Positions 25,369 through 34,756 of a stretch of DNA of 64,000 nucleotides are shown piece after piece. The first letter of the stretch is position 1. The number at the start of each line of letters is the position of its first letter. The notes beneath the pieces are model-generated. The model was not told the origin of the DNA and did not search any database. It worked only from the letters and a program-made list of their open reading frames with translations. The stretch covers positions 1-64,000 of the forward strand of contig ABHC01000015.1 in NCBI GenBank assembly GCA_000171835.1. Reading direction: 5' to 3'. Position numbers and translations under genes: made by a program. The stretch is from an alpha proteobacterium BAL199 (GTDB lineage Bacteria; Pseudomonadota; Alphaproteobacteria; Thalassobaculales; Thalassobaculaceae).

Positions 25369-26457
25369 ATGGCGAGTCGTTCACACGCACTCACACTGCG
25401 TGGGCTATCCAAATACTATGGCTCTCTAGCCGCGGTTGATAATGTCGACCTCGATATACCGAGCGGATCCTTTCTGACTCTTCTCGGTCCTTCCGGTTCC
25501 GGGAAGACCACAATTCTGATGTCAATCGCCGGGTTCGTGGAACCCAGCGCCGGACAGATCCTGCTGGATGACTCCGACATCACTGCCCTGCCGCCGGACA
25601 AGCGCAATTTCGGGATGGTGTTCCAGGGCTACGCGCTGTTCCCGCACATGACGGTGGCGGACAACATCTGGTTCCCGCTCAAGGTGCGTGGAGTGTCCAA
25701 AGCGAACGCCGGAGACCGGGTCCGCAACGCCCTCGACCTCGTCCAGCTTGGCCATCTCGCCGAACGCTATCCCTCGCAGTTGTCCGGCGGTCAGCAGCAG
25801 CGGGTCGCGCTTGCACGCGCACTGGTGTTCGAACCCGCACTGCTGTTGCTGGACGAGCCACTGTCGGCGCTCGACAAGAAACTGCGCGCCGACCTGCAGT
25901 GGGAGTTGAAGTCGCTCCACCACCGCCTCGGCACCACGTTCATCTACGTCACCCACGATCAGGAAGAAGCGCTCTCGATGTCCGACGAGATCGTCATCCT
26001 GCGCGATGGCAAGATCGAGCAGCAGGGTGGCCCGGGCGATCTGTACGAGAAACCGGCAACCCGGTTCGTCGCGGACTTTCTCGGGAAGTCGAACTTTCTG
26101 GAAGGCAGCGTGTCGGGAACCCAGTCGGATCGCTTCGACTATGCGATTGGTGAGCAGACCCTGGTGCAAGCCGGCAAGCCCGATCATCAGAAGGTCGATG
26201 GAAAGGTCCTGGTCTCGCTTCGCCCCGAGAAGATGGTGATCGCCGACCAACGGCCGGATACCGTCAACGCGGTCACCGGAACGATCTCGGCGTTCAACTA
26301 CTACGGCTCGACCTATCACTTTCAGGTGGCCACCCGGGATCTCGGGGACTTGATCGTCACAAGCCCCGCCTGGACTTGCTCGATCGAGCCTTCGATCGGC
26401 AACGACATCTGGCTCGGCTGGCAACCCGACGCCTCGGTGGTCGTGCGCGACCGCTGA
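25369..26457 (+). CDS. ABC importer ATPase, spermidine/putrescine (PotA) type
   Basis: 362 residues from the ATG at 25369; a GTG at 25330 is in frame but adds a poor leader. Walker A is LLGPSGSGKTTI, the Q-loop is GMVFQGYALFPHM, the signature is LSGGQQQRVALARAL, Walker B is LLLDEPLSALD, and the switch histidine is in VTHDQEEALSMSD. A C-terminal TOBE_2 domain (about 270-362, LVSLRPEKMVIA) is typical of polyamine and opine importers. First gene of a four-gene importer, followed by the binding protein and two permeases. Confidence 0.9.
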   Translation: MASRSHALTLRGLSKYYGSLAAVDNVDLDIPSGSFLTLLGPSGSGKTTILMSIAGFVEPSAGQILLDDSDITALPPDKRNFGMVFQGYALFPHMTVADNIWFPLKVRGVSKANAGDRVRNALDLVQLGHLAERYPSQLSGGQQQRVALARALVFEPALLLLDEPLSALDKKLRADLQWELKSLHHRLGTTFIYVTHDQEEALSMSDEIVILRDGKIEQQGGPGDLYEKPATRFVADFLGKSNFLEGSVSGTQSDRFDYAIGEQTLVQAGKPDHQKVDGKVLVSLRPEKMVIADQRPDTVNAVTGTISAFNYYGSTYHFQVATRDLGDLIVTSPAWTCSIEPSIGNDIWLGWQPDASVVVRDR

Positions 26458-26536
26458 CCTGCCAATGCACAGCGGCCCACGGGCCGTCCCCGACCCTTTG
26501 CCGCGGATGGGGCGCGGCACGACACAGGAGGATGCG

Positions 26537-27730
26537 ATGAGCCTGACCAAGACGCTCTACGAGAAGGACCTCTACCCGGAAATCGAGGATGCCGGGGACA
26601 GCGACTTTGCGCGTGACTGCGTCGAGATCGCGTCCGAGCGCCTCGCCAAGGGCCAGATCGATCGTCGTACCTTCCTCACCGCGATGACATTGCTCGGCGC
26701 CCTGCCGGCCGGTGTCGCGCTAGGAAGCAAGACCGCGGGTGCCGCCGCGAAGGAGCTGGTGGTCGTAAACTGGGGCGGCCCGGCGGTTGAAGCCTACGCC
26801 AAAGCCTTCGGCGACCCGTTCGAGAAGTCGGCCGGTGTGAAGGTGGTGATCGACGGAACCGGTCCGCTCGGCTCCAAGATCAAGGCGATGGTCGATGCCA
26901 AGGCGGTGACGTGGGACGTCTGCGATACCGGCACCGGGACCACCCTGGTGCTGCAGAAGCAGGGCGTGCTGCAGAAGATCGACTATTCGATCGTCGACAA
27001 GAAGAAGATGCAGGACATCTTCGCGTACGAGTACGGCTGCGCGAACTACATGTTCAGCTTCATCCTGGCCTACAACAAGACCAAGGTCCCGTCGGCGCCG
27101 ACCGGCTGGAAGGACTTCTGGGACCTCGCCAAGTTCCCCGGCAACCGCACCCTGCGCAAGCAGCCGAACGGCATGCTGGAGGCCTGCATGATGGCGGCGG
27201 GCAAGAGCCCGAAGTCAGTCTATCCGATCGACATCGACCTGGCGGTCGGCAAGCTCAAAGAGATCAAGGCGAACGTGATCGCCTGGGGCTCAGGCTCGCA
27301 GAGCCAGGAATTGTTCCGCACCGGCGAAGTGGCCATGGGCAACATCTGGCACACCCGCGCCAACCTGTTGAACCAGGAAACCAAGGGCGACGTCACTTGG
27401 ACTTGGCAGGACGGCATCGTCACCGCGGGCATGTGGAACGTACCGCTCGCCAACCCGGCCGGCACCGAGACCGCGATGAAGTTCATCGCTTCGTCCCAGG
27501 ACCCCGAGCAGCAGCTCGTGCTGTTCGACGCCATGGGCAACGGCCCGGCCAATCCGGCGGCGGCGGCCAAAGTACCGGCCGACAAGAAGTACATCGATCC
27601 GGGCCAGCCGGAGAACCTGGCACTCCAGGTCCTGCAGAACGGCCCCTGGTACGAAGAGGATAGCGGCGTGCGCAACCTGACCAACGACGAGCTGTCGCGC
27701 GAGAAGTGGCTCGACGCCCTGTCGTCCTAA
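26537..27730 (+). CDS. Polyamine-type ABC substrate-binding protein (PotD-like)
   Basis: 397 residues from the ATG at 26537, preceded by CAGGAGGATGC. The first 43 residues are charged and soluble-looking. Then comes DRRTFLTAMTLLGALPAGVAL, a twin-arginine-like signal (only 20 residues shown in the run RRTFLTAMTLLGALPAGVAL), so export probably uses the Tat route. The mature part starts ELVVVNWGGPAVEAYAKAF and continues in the PotD/PotF style (TWDVCDTGTGTTLVLQKQG, IVTAGMWNVPLANPAG). Such a long N-region before the signal is unusual. The ligand is unknown; the downstream genes suggest an acylated guanidino or polyamine compound. Confidence 0.85.
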   Translation: MSLTKTLYEKDLYPEIEDAGDSDFARDCVEIASERLAKGQIDRRTFLTAMTLLGALPAGVALGSKTAGAAAKELVVVNWGGPAVEAYAKAFGDPFEKSAGVKVVIDGTGPLGSKIKAMVDAKAVTWDVCDTGTGTTLVLQKQGVLQKIDYSIVDKKKMQDIFAYEYGCANYMFSFILAYNKTKVPSAPTGWKDFWDLAKFPGNRTLRKQPNGMLEACMMAAGKSPKSVYPIDIDLAVGKLKEIKANVIAWGSGSQSQELFRTGEVAMGNIWHTRANLLNQETKGDVTWTWQDGIVTAGMWNVPLANPAGTETAMKFIASSQDPEQQLVLFDAMGNGPANPAAAAKVPADKKYIDPGQPENLALQVLQNGPWYEEDSGVRNLTNDELSREKWLDALSS

Positions 27731-27771
27731 CGCGCGTCCAGTAAGCAACGAACGAGCATCGGCGGGCCGAC

Positions 27772-28608
27772 ATGCACGCATCCCTGCGTCGGATTTATTG
27801 GTGGCTGATCGCGCCGGCGGTCCTGCTGATGCTCGTTTTCTACATCTATCCGCTGGTCCAAGTGCTGTGGATCAGCGTCACCGATCCGGTTCCAGGCCTC
27901 GGCAACTACATGGAACTGATCGAGCGGCCGCTGATCCATCGGATCTGGATGACCACGCTGCGAGTCTGCGTGATCACCACCGCCGTTACCGTGATTGCCG
28001 GCTACGCCGTCGCCTATGCCATGTGTCATGTCGGCGACCGCCACCGCACCTGGATGATGTTCTGCGTGCTGCTGACGTTCTGGTTGAGCGTGCTGATTCG
28101 CGCCTTCGCCTGGGTCATGTTGCTGCGCACCGAAGGCATCGTGAACAGTGGTTTGCAGGAACTGGGTTTGATCGACGAACCATTGCGCCTGGTCCGGAAT
28201 GAATTCGGCGTGATCGTGGGCATGGTGCACTTCATGCTGCCACTGGCGGTGCTGCCGATCTATTCGAATATGACCGGCATCGACACCCGCCTGATCAGCG
28301 CCGCCCGTGGGCTGGGCGCCTCGCCGATCGGCGCGTTTACCAATATCTACCTGCCGCTGAGCAAGCCCGGCCTGATCGCGGCAACGATCCTGGTATTCGT
28401 GTTCTCGCTCGGATTCTTCATCACCCCTGCCCTGCTTGGCGGCGGGAAGGTCGTGATGATCTCCGAATACATCCAGGTGAGCTTCGAGGAGACCCTGCGC
28501 TGGGGCCAGGCGACCATGTTGTCCTCGACTCTGCTGTTCTCGGTACTGCTATCGCTGGCCCTGGTCGCACGCTTCGTCGATCTGAAGAAAGTGTTCGGTG
28601 CGCGATGA
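27772..28608 (+). CDS. ABC importer permease, PotB type
   Basis: 278 residues with six membrane helices (first at about 12-32, LIAPAVLLMLVFYIYPLVQV). The BPD_transp_1 coupling loop is present as ISAARGLGASPIGAFTNIYLP (given in part: AARGLGASPIGAFTNIYLPL), which docks on the ATPase. It lies 41 bases after the binding-protein gene and overlaps the next permease gene by 11 bases. Confidence 0.88.
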   Translation: MHASLRRIYWWLIAPAVLLMLVFYIYPLVQVLWISVTDPVPGLGNYMELIERPLIHRIWMTTLRVCVITTAVTVIAGYAVAYAMCHVGDRHRTWMMFCVLLTFWLSVLIRAFAWVMLLRTEGIVNSGLQELGLIDEPLRLVRNEFGVIVGMVHFMLPLAVLPIYSNMTGIDTRLISAARGLGASPIGAFTNIYLPLSKPGLIAATILVFVFSLGFFITPALLGGGKVVMISEYIQVSFEETLRWGQATMLSSTLLFSVLLSLALVARFVDLKKVFGAR

Positions 28609-29470
28609 GCAAACGGAACCCAGCGTCGGAGAAGCGGTCGTGAAAAAGGATCCGCGCGTCGTCTTCGGCCGCTGCGTCACACTTGGCCTCGCCTGGACCG
28701 TACTGGCGTTCCTGGTGCTGCCGATGGCGATCGTGGTGCCGGTCTCGTTCACCGACCAGTACTACCTGTCGCTGCCCAAGGAAGGCCTGTCGCTCCAGCA
28801 CTACCAAGCGTTCTTCGAGAAGGAGATCTGGCTGGCGGCGACGCTGGACAGCGTGATCATCGCGACATTCTCCACGATCTTCGCCCTGATCCTTGGCACC
28901 TTATGCGCCATCGGCTGCTGGCGGCTGGCCAGCAACGCATCCGAGGCGGTACGCACGTTCATGCTGACCCCGATCATCGTGCCGACCATCGTGCAGGCGC
29001 TGGCGATGTACCGGTTCTGGATCGATCTCGGCATCATGGACACCTACATCGGGATGATCTTGGCGCACACGCTGATCGCCGTGCCCTACGTGGTGATCAC
29101 GGTGTCCGCCTCGCTGGCCAATTTCGACGTCCGGCTTGAACAGGCGGCCCGCAATCTCGGCGCCTCGACCCAGCAAACCATTCGCTGGGTCATCATGCCC
29201 AGCATCATGCCGGGGATCCTGTCCGGCGCGCTATTCGCCTTCACCATCTCCTTCGACGAGATCGTGGTCGCGCTCTTCATCACCAGCCGCAAGGTCTATA
29301 CCCTGCCCAAGCGGATCTGGGACGGCATCCAGGATCACCTCGACCCCACCATTGCCTCGATCGCCACCATGCTGATCGCCGTCACCCTGGCCCTGCTGCT
29401 GACCGAGTTGTGGATGCGCCAACGCCGCCAGGCCCGGCTGACCGCCCGCGTCGACACCGGCGAAGGCTGA
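28598..29470 (+). CDS. ABC importer permease, PotC type
   Basis: 290 residues from the GTG at 28598, which overlaps the PotB-type stop by 11 bases. Six helices, with LDSVIIATFSTIFALILGTL and the EAA coupling loop EQAARNLGASTQQTIRWVIM. It forms the membrane channel with the PotB-type permease. It closes the four-gene importer, and the amidase gene follows 57 bases later. Confidence 0.88.
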   Translation: MRDEQTEPSVGEAVVKKDPRVVFGRCVTLGLAWTVLAFLVLPMAIVVPVSFTDQYYLSLPKEGLSLQHYQAFFEKEIWLAATLDSVIIATFSTIFALILGTLCAIGCWRLASNASEAVRTFMLTPIIVPTIVQALAMYRFWIDLGIMDTYIGMILAHTLIAVPYVVITVSASLANFDVRLEQAARNLGASTQQTIRWVIMPSIMPGILSGALFAFTISFDEIVVALFITSRKVYTLPKRIWDGIQDHLDPTIASIATMLIAVTLALLLTELWMRQRRQARLTARVDTGEG

Positions 29471-29527
29471 GAGTTTTTTGCCCGACCGCGGCGTCCGCCG
29501 GCGGTCATCACATCGACGGAGACCACC

Positions 29528-31129
29528 ATGGCTGCCGATCCGACACCGGAGAAGCGGACCGCTCTCGAATGGGTCGAGGCGAACGCCGCGAGCTTGTCCG
29601 AAGACCACATGACGATCTGGCACATGCACGAGCCGTCCTGGCGCGAGTACCGGTCCGCCGCGTGGTACGTCGAGCGCCTGCGCGCGGAGGGCTTCGAGGT
29701 GGAGGCCGGATCGGCCGGAATGCCGACGGCCTTCTGCGCCACCTGGTCCAACGGCAGTGGTGGGCCGACCATCGGCTGCTACGCCGAATATGACGCGGTC
29801 ACGGGATCCAGCCAGGACCCGGTACCGTATCGCAAGCCGCGCGACGGCGTGCACCCGGGTGCCGCCGGTCACACCGATCCACACTCCGCCCTCGGTCTCG
29901 GCGGCCTGACCGGCGCGCTCGCCATGAAGGCAGCGATGGAGCAGCACGGCATCGCCGGCCGTATCAAGTTCTTCGGCGAACCGGCGGAGAAGATGTGCGG
30001 CTCCAAGCCGATCCATGCCAGCCACGGCTACTACGACGATCTGGATGCGGCGATCAGCTTCCACCCGACGTCGCTGCCGGCCCTGTCCAACACCGTGATC
30101 TGGGAGACCCACTGCGGCTGCTATTGGTCGAAGGTCTACACCTTCACCTCGCCGGATCCGGAGACCTGGGGCAGCGCCGGCGAGCGCCGTGGCGCCCAGA
30201 ACAGTCACGCGGTCGCCCGCGCGCCGGCGGCCATGGACGCGCTGTGTCTGATGTACACCACCACCAAGTACACCAAGGAGAACATGCTGCCGCATCGCGG
30301 CAGTTGGACGCTCAATGAGGCGATCCTGAACGGCGGGTTCGCCACCGCCGACAACCTGCCGCCGCGGTTCTCGCAGATCCAGTTCGCTTGGCGCTGCCCG
30401 TCGGTCGAGATGGCCGAGGCGATCGAGCATGTGCTGGACAACAATGCCAAGCACGTCGCCGGCCTGACCCACTGCGAGGTCACCAGCGACTGGGTGACCA
30501 AGACCCGTCCCGGCCTCGCCAACAATGCGCTGGCCGAGATCACCTACGGCAATTTCGAGATCGTCGGCCCGCCGACATTCCCGGAGGAAGCCAAGGAATT
30601 CGGCCGCGAGATGATCCGCAACCTCGGCTACGAGGCGCCGGCCGAGCCGTTCGCAGCGCTGCTGGAGCAATTGGTGGAGCCCCGCGAGGGCGAGCGGCAA
30701 TTGCGTGAGCAGCTGCCGTCCTGGCAGAAGAACTACACCTCCGACGACTACACCGACTACACGTGGCATGCGCCGACGGTCCGTCTCTACGTCGGCCGCG
30801 CCGCACTGATCAATCCGGCCCCAGGGGTCAAGGTGCCACACTGGTGCCACTGTGCGCTGGGCGGATTGCCCGCCGCGATGGATCCGATGTTCCTGACTGC
30901 CGGCAAGGTGATCGCGCTGACCGGGCTTGAACTGATGACCGACCCGGCAGCACTGGCGCGCTGCCGTGCCGAGTTCGAGGAACGCACCGGCGGCGGGATC
31001 GGCGGCTCGAAATGGCTGCCGCCGCTGCTTGGCAAAAACTTCCCGGCCCCGATCCACTATCCCTGGCCGGAGTACGTCGAGACCGTGCGCGGCACCGAAT
31101 GGGTGCTGCCGACACCGCCTGCTGCCTGA
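29528..31129 (+). CDS. M20-family amidohydrolase, AbgB-like
   Basis: 533 residues. Metallopeptidase M20 features: IGCYAEYDAVTG, AAGHTDPHSALGLGG with the metal-binding HxD, FFGEPAEKMCGSK with the catalytic acidic residues, and ISFHPTSLPAL. The closest known relative by motif order is AbgB, which cleaves p-aminobenzoyl-glutamate, along with indole-acetyl-amino-acid hydrolases. It should split an amide bond in an acylated amino compound in the cytoplasm. Its place just after a Pot-type importer and before two guanidino-acting enzymes suggests that it releases the free base or amino acid from an imported conjugate. Confidence 0.85.
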   Translation: MAADPTPEKRTALEWVEANAASLSEDHMTIWHMHEPSWREYRSAAWYVERLRAEGFEVEAGSAGMPTAFCATWSNGSGGPTIGCYAEYDAVTGSSQDPVPYRKPRDGVHPGAAGHTDPHSALGLGGLTGALAMKAAMEQHGIAGRIKFFGEPAEKMCGSKPIHASHGYYDDLDAAISFHPTSLPALSNTVIWETHCGCYWSKVYTFTSPDPETWGSAGERRGAQNSHAVARAPAAMDALCLMYTTTKYTKENMLPHRGSWTLNEAILNGGFATADNLPPRFSQIQFAWRCPSVEMAEAIEHVLDNNAKHVAGLTHCEVTSDWVTKTRPGLANNALAEITYGNFEIVGPPTFPEEAKEFGREMIRNLGYEAPAEPFAALLEQLVEPREGERQLREQLPSWQKNYTSDDYTDYTWHAPTVRLYVGRAALINPAPGVKVPHWCHCALGGLPAAMDPMFLTAGKVIALTGLELMTDPAALARCRAEFEERTGGGIGGSKWLPPLLGKNFPAPIHYPWPEYVETVRGTEWVLPTPPAA

Positions 31130-31160
31130 ACGAGCAAGAACCGAAAACCGGAGACCGACC

Positions 31161-32174
31161 ATGGGCGCCGTCAGCGAGTTCGAATACCGCTACAACATGA
31201 CGATCAAGACCTTCCCGTCGCACGCCGAACCGGGTTTCGAATCGCCCGAACAGCAGCAGGAAGTCTGGGGCCGGCAATGGGGCTGCGACAACGATGTCGG
31301 CCAGCTGCGCATGGTGCTGATGCAACGGCCCGGCGACGAAATGAACATCCTCGATCCATCAAAGCGGCTGGAGCACCTGGGGTCCTACGGTGACGCCGAA
31401 GGCCAGACCTGGTACTGGCGCGGAGACCGCATCACCCCGCTGGAGGTCCAGCAGGAGCAGCATGACGGACTGGCCGACGCCCTGCGCAAGGAAGGCGTAG
31501 AGGTCGTCTATCTGACCCGCTGCGCGCCGGGTCGACACAAGTCGATCTACACCCGCGACAGCTGCATCGGCGTGAAAGGCGGCGCCATCGTGACCCGACT
31601 TGGCCCGATCGTGCGTCGCGGCGAAGAAGCGCCGGTCACCGAGACCTTGGCCAAGGTCGGGATGCCGATCCTGCGGACCATCCATGGCACCGGGCTGATG
31701 GAAGGCGGCAGCTTCGTGTGGCTGAACCCGCGCACCGCCGTGATCGGCCGTTCCTCTCGGGTCAACGAGGAAGGCACCCGTCAGGTCGAGGAAGTTCTGA
31801 ACGCCCAAGGTGTGGAACTGTTGCGCGTCGACCTGACCGGCTACCGGCTGCACATCGACGGCGCCCTGGTGATGATCGACGTCGACACCGCGATCATCAA
31901 CCCGACTCAGTTGCCGTTCTGGTTCCTCGGCAAGCTGCAGGAACTCGGCATCCGCACCATCGAGGTGCATCCCGACGATCCGTCCGGCATTGTCAACTGC
32001 ATCGCGGTCAAGCCCGGCCGGGTGCTGATGCAGGCCGGCGCCGCTCCGCGCACCGCCGAAACACTGGACAAACTCGGCATCGAGATCGTCCCGGTCGAGT
32101 ACGAGCGGGTCTACGAAGGCGGCGGCGGCATCCACTGCTCGACCTCACCGTTGATCCGCGATTCGATCGAGTAG
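31161..32174 (+). CDS. Amidinotransferase-fold hydrolase (DDAH/arginine deiminase-like)
   Basis: 337 residues from the ATG at 31161. The pentein-fold active site is visible: TRDSCIGVKGGAIV, then GTGLMEGGSFVWLN with the acidic residue, LHIDGALVMIDVD with the catalytic histidine, and GGGIHCSTSPL with nucleophile C326 near the C-terminus. These match the PF02274 family (arginine deiminase, dimethylarginine hydrolase, glycine amidinotransferase). It would hydrolyse a guanidino group to a ureido group or release an amine. EGGS replaces the more usual EGGD. It lies 31 bases after the amidase gene and 5 bases before the ureohydrolase gene. Confidence 0.85.
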   Translation: MGAVSEFEYRYNMTIKTFPSHAEPGFESPEQQQEVWGRQWGCDNDVGQLRMVLMQRPGDEMNILDPSKRLEHLGSYGDAEGQTWYWRGDRITPLEVQQEQHDGLADALRKEGVEVVYLTRCAPGRHKSIYTRDSCIGVKGGAIVTRLGPIVRRGEEAPVTETLAKVGMPILRTIHGTGLMEGGSFVWLNPRTAVIGRSSRVNEEGTRQVEEVLNAQGVELLRVDLTGYRLHIDGALVMIDVDTAIINPTQLPFWFLGKLQELGIRTIEVHPDDPSGIVNCIAVKPGRVLMQAGAAPRTAETLDKLGIEIVPVEYERVYEGGGGIHCSTSPLIRDSIE

Positions 32175-32179
32175 CGCCG

Positions 32180-33151
32180 ATGACCCTCGCATCCACCGGG
32201 CTGTTCAAGACCGTCGGCACGTATCTCGGCGTGCCGCAGACCCTGGACCCGGCCGCCGCCGGGGCGAAAGCGGCGGTCATCGGCCTGCCATTCGATTCAG
32301 GCCGTCACTCGAAGCGGGTCGGCGCCCGGCTGGGACCGGCGGCGATCCGCATGATGTCGACCGACATGGTTCGCCACTACCGTCCGGACTCAGCCGTCGA
32401 TTTCGACCCGATCCGAGCTCTCGGACTGGTCGACGTCGGGGACGTAGCGGTGACGTCAGGCGTGATCGAGGAATCAGTCGAGCGCATGGACGCGGCGATC
32501 ACCGCGGTGATTGCATCCGGCGCGATACCAATTGGTCTTGGAGGTGACGGCGTCATCAGCGTTCCGATGATGCAGGCGCTGGCCCGCACACATCCGGGCC
32601 TGGCCGTGTTGCATTTCGACTCGCACACCGACGCCTACCCGGAGGGCGGCAACGCCATCGACCTGAACCCGGCCACCACGTTCTCGTTCGCGGCGGAAAA
32701 GGGGTATGTCGATCCCAGCGTGTCGGTGCATTTCGGGTTGCGCGGAACCGCCTATGTGCCCGGTGTGTTCGATTACACCCGCTCGCTCGGGTACCACGTG
32801 ATCCCGCTCGAAGCGCTGGATGACGAAGGTCCGGCAGCCATCCTGGAGCGGTTCCGCGCGATCATCGGCGACCGTCCGGTGTTCGTCTGCTTCGATATGG
32901 ACGTATTCGACCCGTCGGTGGCACCCGGCGTCTTCACCCCGGCCTGGGGCGGACTGACAGCGCGCGAGGGGCTGCGGCTTATCCGCGGGTTGAAGGGGCT
33001 GAACATGGTCGGGTTCGACGTCAACACCACCACGCCGACCTATGACGTTCAGGGCCTGACGGCCTGGCTGGCCGCCACCGTGGTGCTGGAGTTCTGCTAC
33101 TTGGCCGCAGCCAGCCTGGGCTTGGAAGGGGAACGCCGCCCGGCCTGGTGA
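32180..33151 (+). CDS. Ureohydrolase (arginase/agmatinase family) lacking one metal-ligand histidine
   Basis: 323 residues from the ATG at 32180. The family fold is clear: GLPFDSGRHSKRVGARLGPA, HFDSHTDAYPEGGN and CFDMDVFDPSVAPGVFTP. The second and third metal motifs are intact (D147, H149, D151; D239, D241). In the first, the usual GGDHS reads GGDGVIS, so G124 replaces the histidine that binds one manganese. The other ureohydrolase in this window (43765-44823) keeps GGDHS. The enzyme may use a single metal, have another substrate, or be inactive. The context suggests hydrolysis of a guanidino compound to urea and an amine. Confidence 0.82.
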   Translation: MTLASTGLFKTVGTYLGVPQTLDPAAAGAKAAVIGLPFDSGRHSKRVGARLGPAAIRMMSTDMVRHYRPDSAVDFDPIRALGLVDVGDVAVTSGVIEESVERMDAAITAVIASGAIPIGLGGDGVISVPMMQALARTHPGLAVLHFDSHTDAYPEGGNAIDLNPATTFSFAAEKGYVDPSVSVHFGLRGTAYVPGVFDYTRSLGYHVIPLEALDDEGPAAILERFRAIIGDRPVFVCFDMDVFDPSVAPGVFTPAWGGLTAREGLRLIRGLKGLNMVGFDVNTTTPTYDVQGLTAWLAATVVLEFCYLAAASLGLEGERRPAW

Positions 33152-33177
33152 CCGGACGGCGCCATTTTACACTAATA

Positions 33178-34617
33178 TCAGATTGGCCAGCCGCTTACGG
33201 CCTTAACTTCAAGGAAATCCTCAAGGCCCCACTTGCCGCCCTCGCGGCCGTTGCCGGACTGCTTGTAGCCGCCGAATGGGCTGCCCGAGGCGCGGCCCGC
33301 CCCGTTCAGCTGGACCATGCCGGAGCGAAGCTGCTTCGATACCCGCTTGGCCCGTTCCGGGTCGCCGGTCTGGACGTAAGACGACAGCCCGTAGGCGGTG
33401 TCGTTGGCAACCTGGACGGCTTCGTCCTCATCGTCGAACGCGATCATCGACAACACCGGTCCGAACACTTCCTCACGGGCGATGGTCATGTCGTTGGTCA
33501 CGTCGGCGAACACTGTCGGCCGCACGAAGTAACCGCGGTTGAAACCTTCGGGCCGGCCCGGGCCACCGGCCACCAGGCGGGCGCCTTCGGCGATCGCCGC
33601 GTCGATCAGACCCTGGACCTTGTTGAACTGTGTCTCGGAGACCAGCGGACCGATATGGCCACCCTCCTCCGCCGGGTTGCCCACTTTGGTCGCTTCGGCC
33701 GCCTCAGTCGCCAGCTTGACCGCCTGATCGTACACCGAGCGCTGCACCAGCATCCGGGTCGGCGCGTTGCAGGACTGACCGGTGTTGTTGAAGCAATGCG
33801 CCGCACCGGCGGCGATGGCTTTCGACAGATCGGCGTCGGCGAACACGATGTTCGGCGACTTTCCGCCAAGTTCCAGCGTCACGCGCTTAACCGTATCGGC
33901 CGCCGCCTTGGTCACGGCAATGCCGGCTCGGGTCGAGCCGGTGAACGACATCATGTCGATCCCCGGATGGCGCGACATCGCCTCGCCGACCGTCGGGCCG
34001 TCGCCGTTCACCAGGTTGAACACGCCCTTCGGGAATCCGGCCTCGTGCACGATCTCGGCGAACAACAGCGCCGACAGCGGGGCAACCTCGGACGGCTTCA
34101 GGACCACCGTGCAGCCGGCGGCCAACGCCGGAACCACCTTCAAGGTGACCTGGTTCATCGGCCAGTTCCACGGCGTGATCAGGCCGCATACCCCGATCGG
34201 CTCGTACACGATGTGCTCATTCTGGGCATCGTCGCGCAGCGCGTGCTCGAACTCGAACTCGCGCAGCACGTTGATGAACGCCTTGATGTGGCCGAGCCCG
34301 GCGCGGGCCTGAGCCCGAGTCGCGAGCGTGATCGGTGCGCCCATCTCCTGGCTGATCGCCTTGGCCATCTCGTCGGAGCGACGCTCGTAGATCGTGGCCA
34401 AGCTCTCAAGCTTTGCCAGCCGCTCGTCCCGGCTGGTCTGGCTCCAGCCGGCAAACGCGGCGCGCGCGGCCGCAACCGCACGGTCGACGTCGGCACTGGA
34501 TCCCAGCGAAATCGTCGCGAATGCCGTTTCGTCGGCGGGATTGATGACCGCGAGATCGTTCGCGGTCACCGGCGCCACCCAGGCGCCATCGATGTAAAAG
34601 TCCGTTTTCCGGATCAT
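33178..34617 (-). CDS. NAD(P)-dependent aldehyde dehydrogenase
   Basis: 479 residues, full length for the family. GVCGLITPWNWPMNQVTLKV and FTGSTRAGIAV form the cofactor site, the general base is in LELGGKSPNIVF, and the catalytic cysteine is in NNTGQSCNAPTRM. The C-terminal block SPFGGYKQSGNGREGG is typical. It probably oxidises an aldehyde, possibly a semialdehyde produced from the amine released by the neighbouring guanidino pathway. It is convergent with the ureohydrolase gene (26 bases between stops) and divergent from the oxidoreductase gene at 34799. Confidence 0.9.
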   Translation of the reverse strand: MIRKTDFYIDGAWVAPVTANDLAVINPADETAFATISLGSSADVDRAVAAARAAFAGWSQTSRDERLAKLESLATIYERRSDEMAKAISQEMGAPITLATRAQARAGLGHIKAFINVLREFEFEHALRDDAQNEHIVYEPIGVCGLITPWNWPMNQVTLKVVPALAAGCTVVLKPSEVAPLSALLFAEIVHEAGFPKGVFNLVNGDGPTVGEAMSRHPGIDMMSFTGSTRAGIAVTKAAADTVKRVTLELGGKSPNIVFADADLSKAIAAGAAHCFNNTGQSCNAPTRMLVQRSVYDQAVKLATEAAEATKVGNPAEEGGHIGPLVSETQFNKVQGLIDAAIAEGARLVAGGPGRPEGFNRGYFVRPTVFADVTNDMTIAREEVFGPVLSMIAFDDEDEAVQVANDTAYGLSSYVQTGDPERAKRVSKQLRSGMVQLNGAGRASGSPFGGYKQSGNGREGGKWGLEDFLEVKAVSGWPI

Positions 34618-34756
34618 CGCCTTGTTCCTGTCGTCTCGGTTGGCTCGTCCGCGCAGATGCGGCGGAGACTCTCAATACGTGTCGAATATAGACCGGTTGC
34701 GTGGCAAGCGTGAGACCATCGTCCGAACCTGTTTTTGGTCCAATGCTCCCCCTCGT

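Noticed and set aside
29231-31162. 643-codon open frame antisense to the AbgB-like gene and the end of the PotC-type gene
   Set aside because: Crosses two well-supported genes and has no domain; shadow of codon bias.
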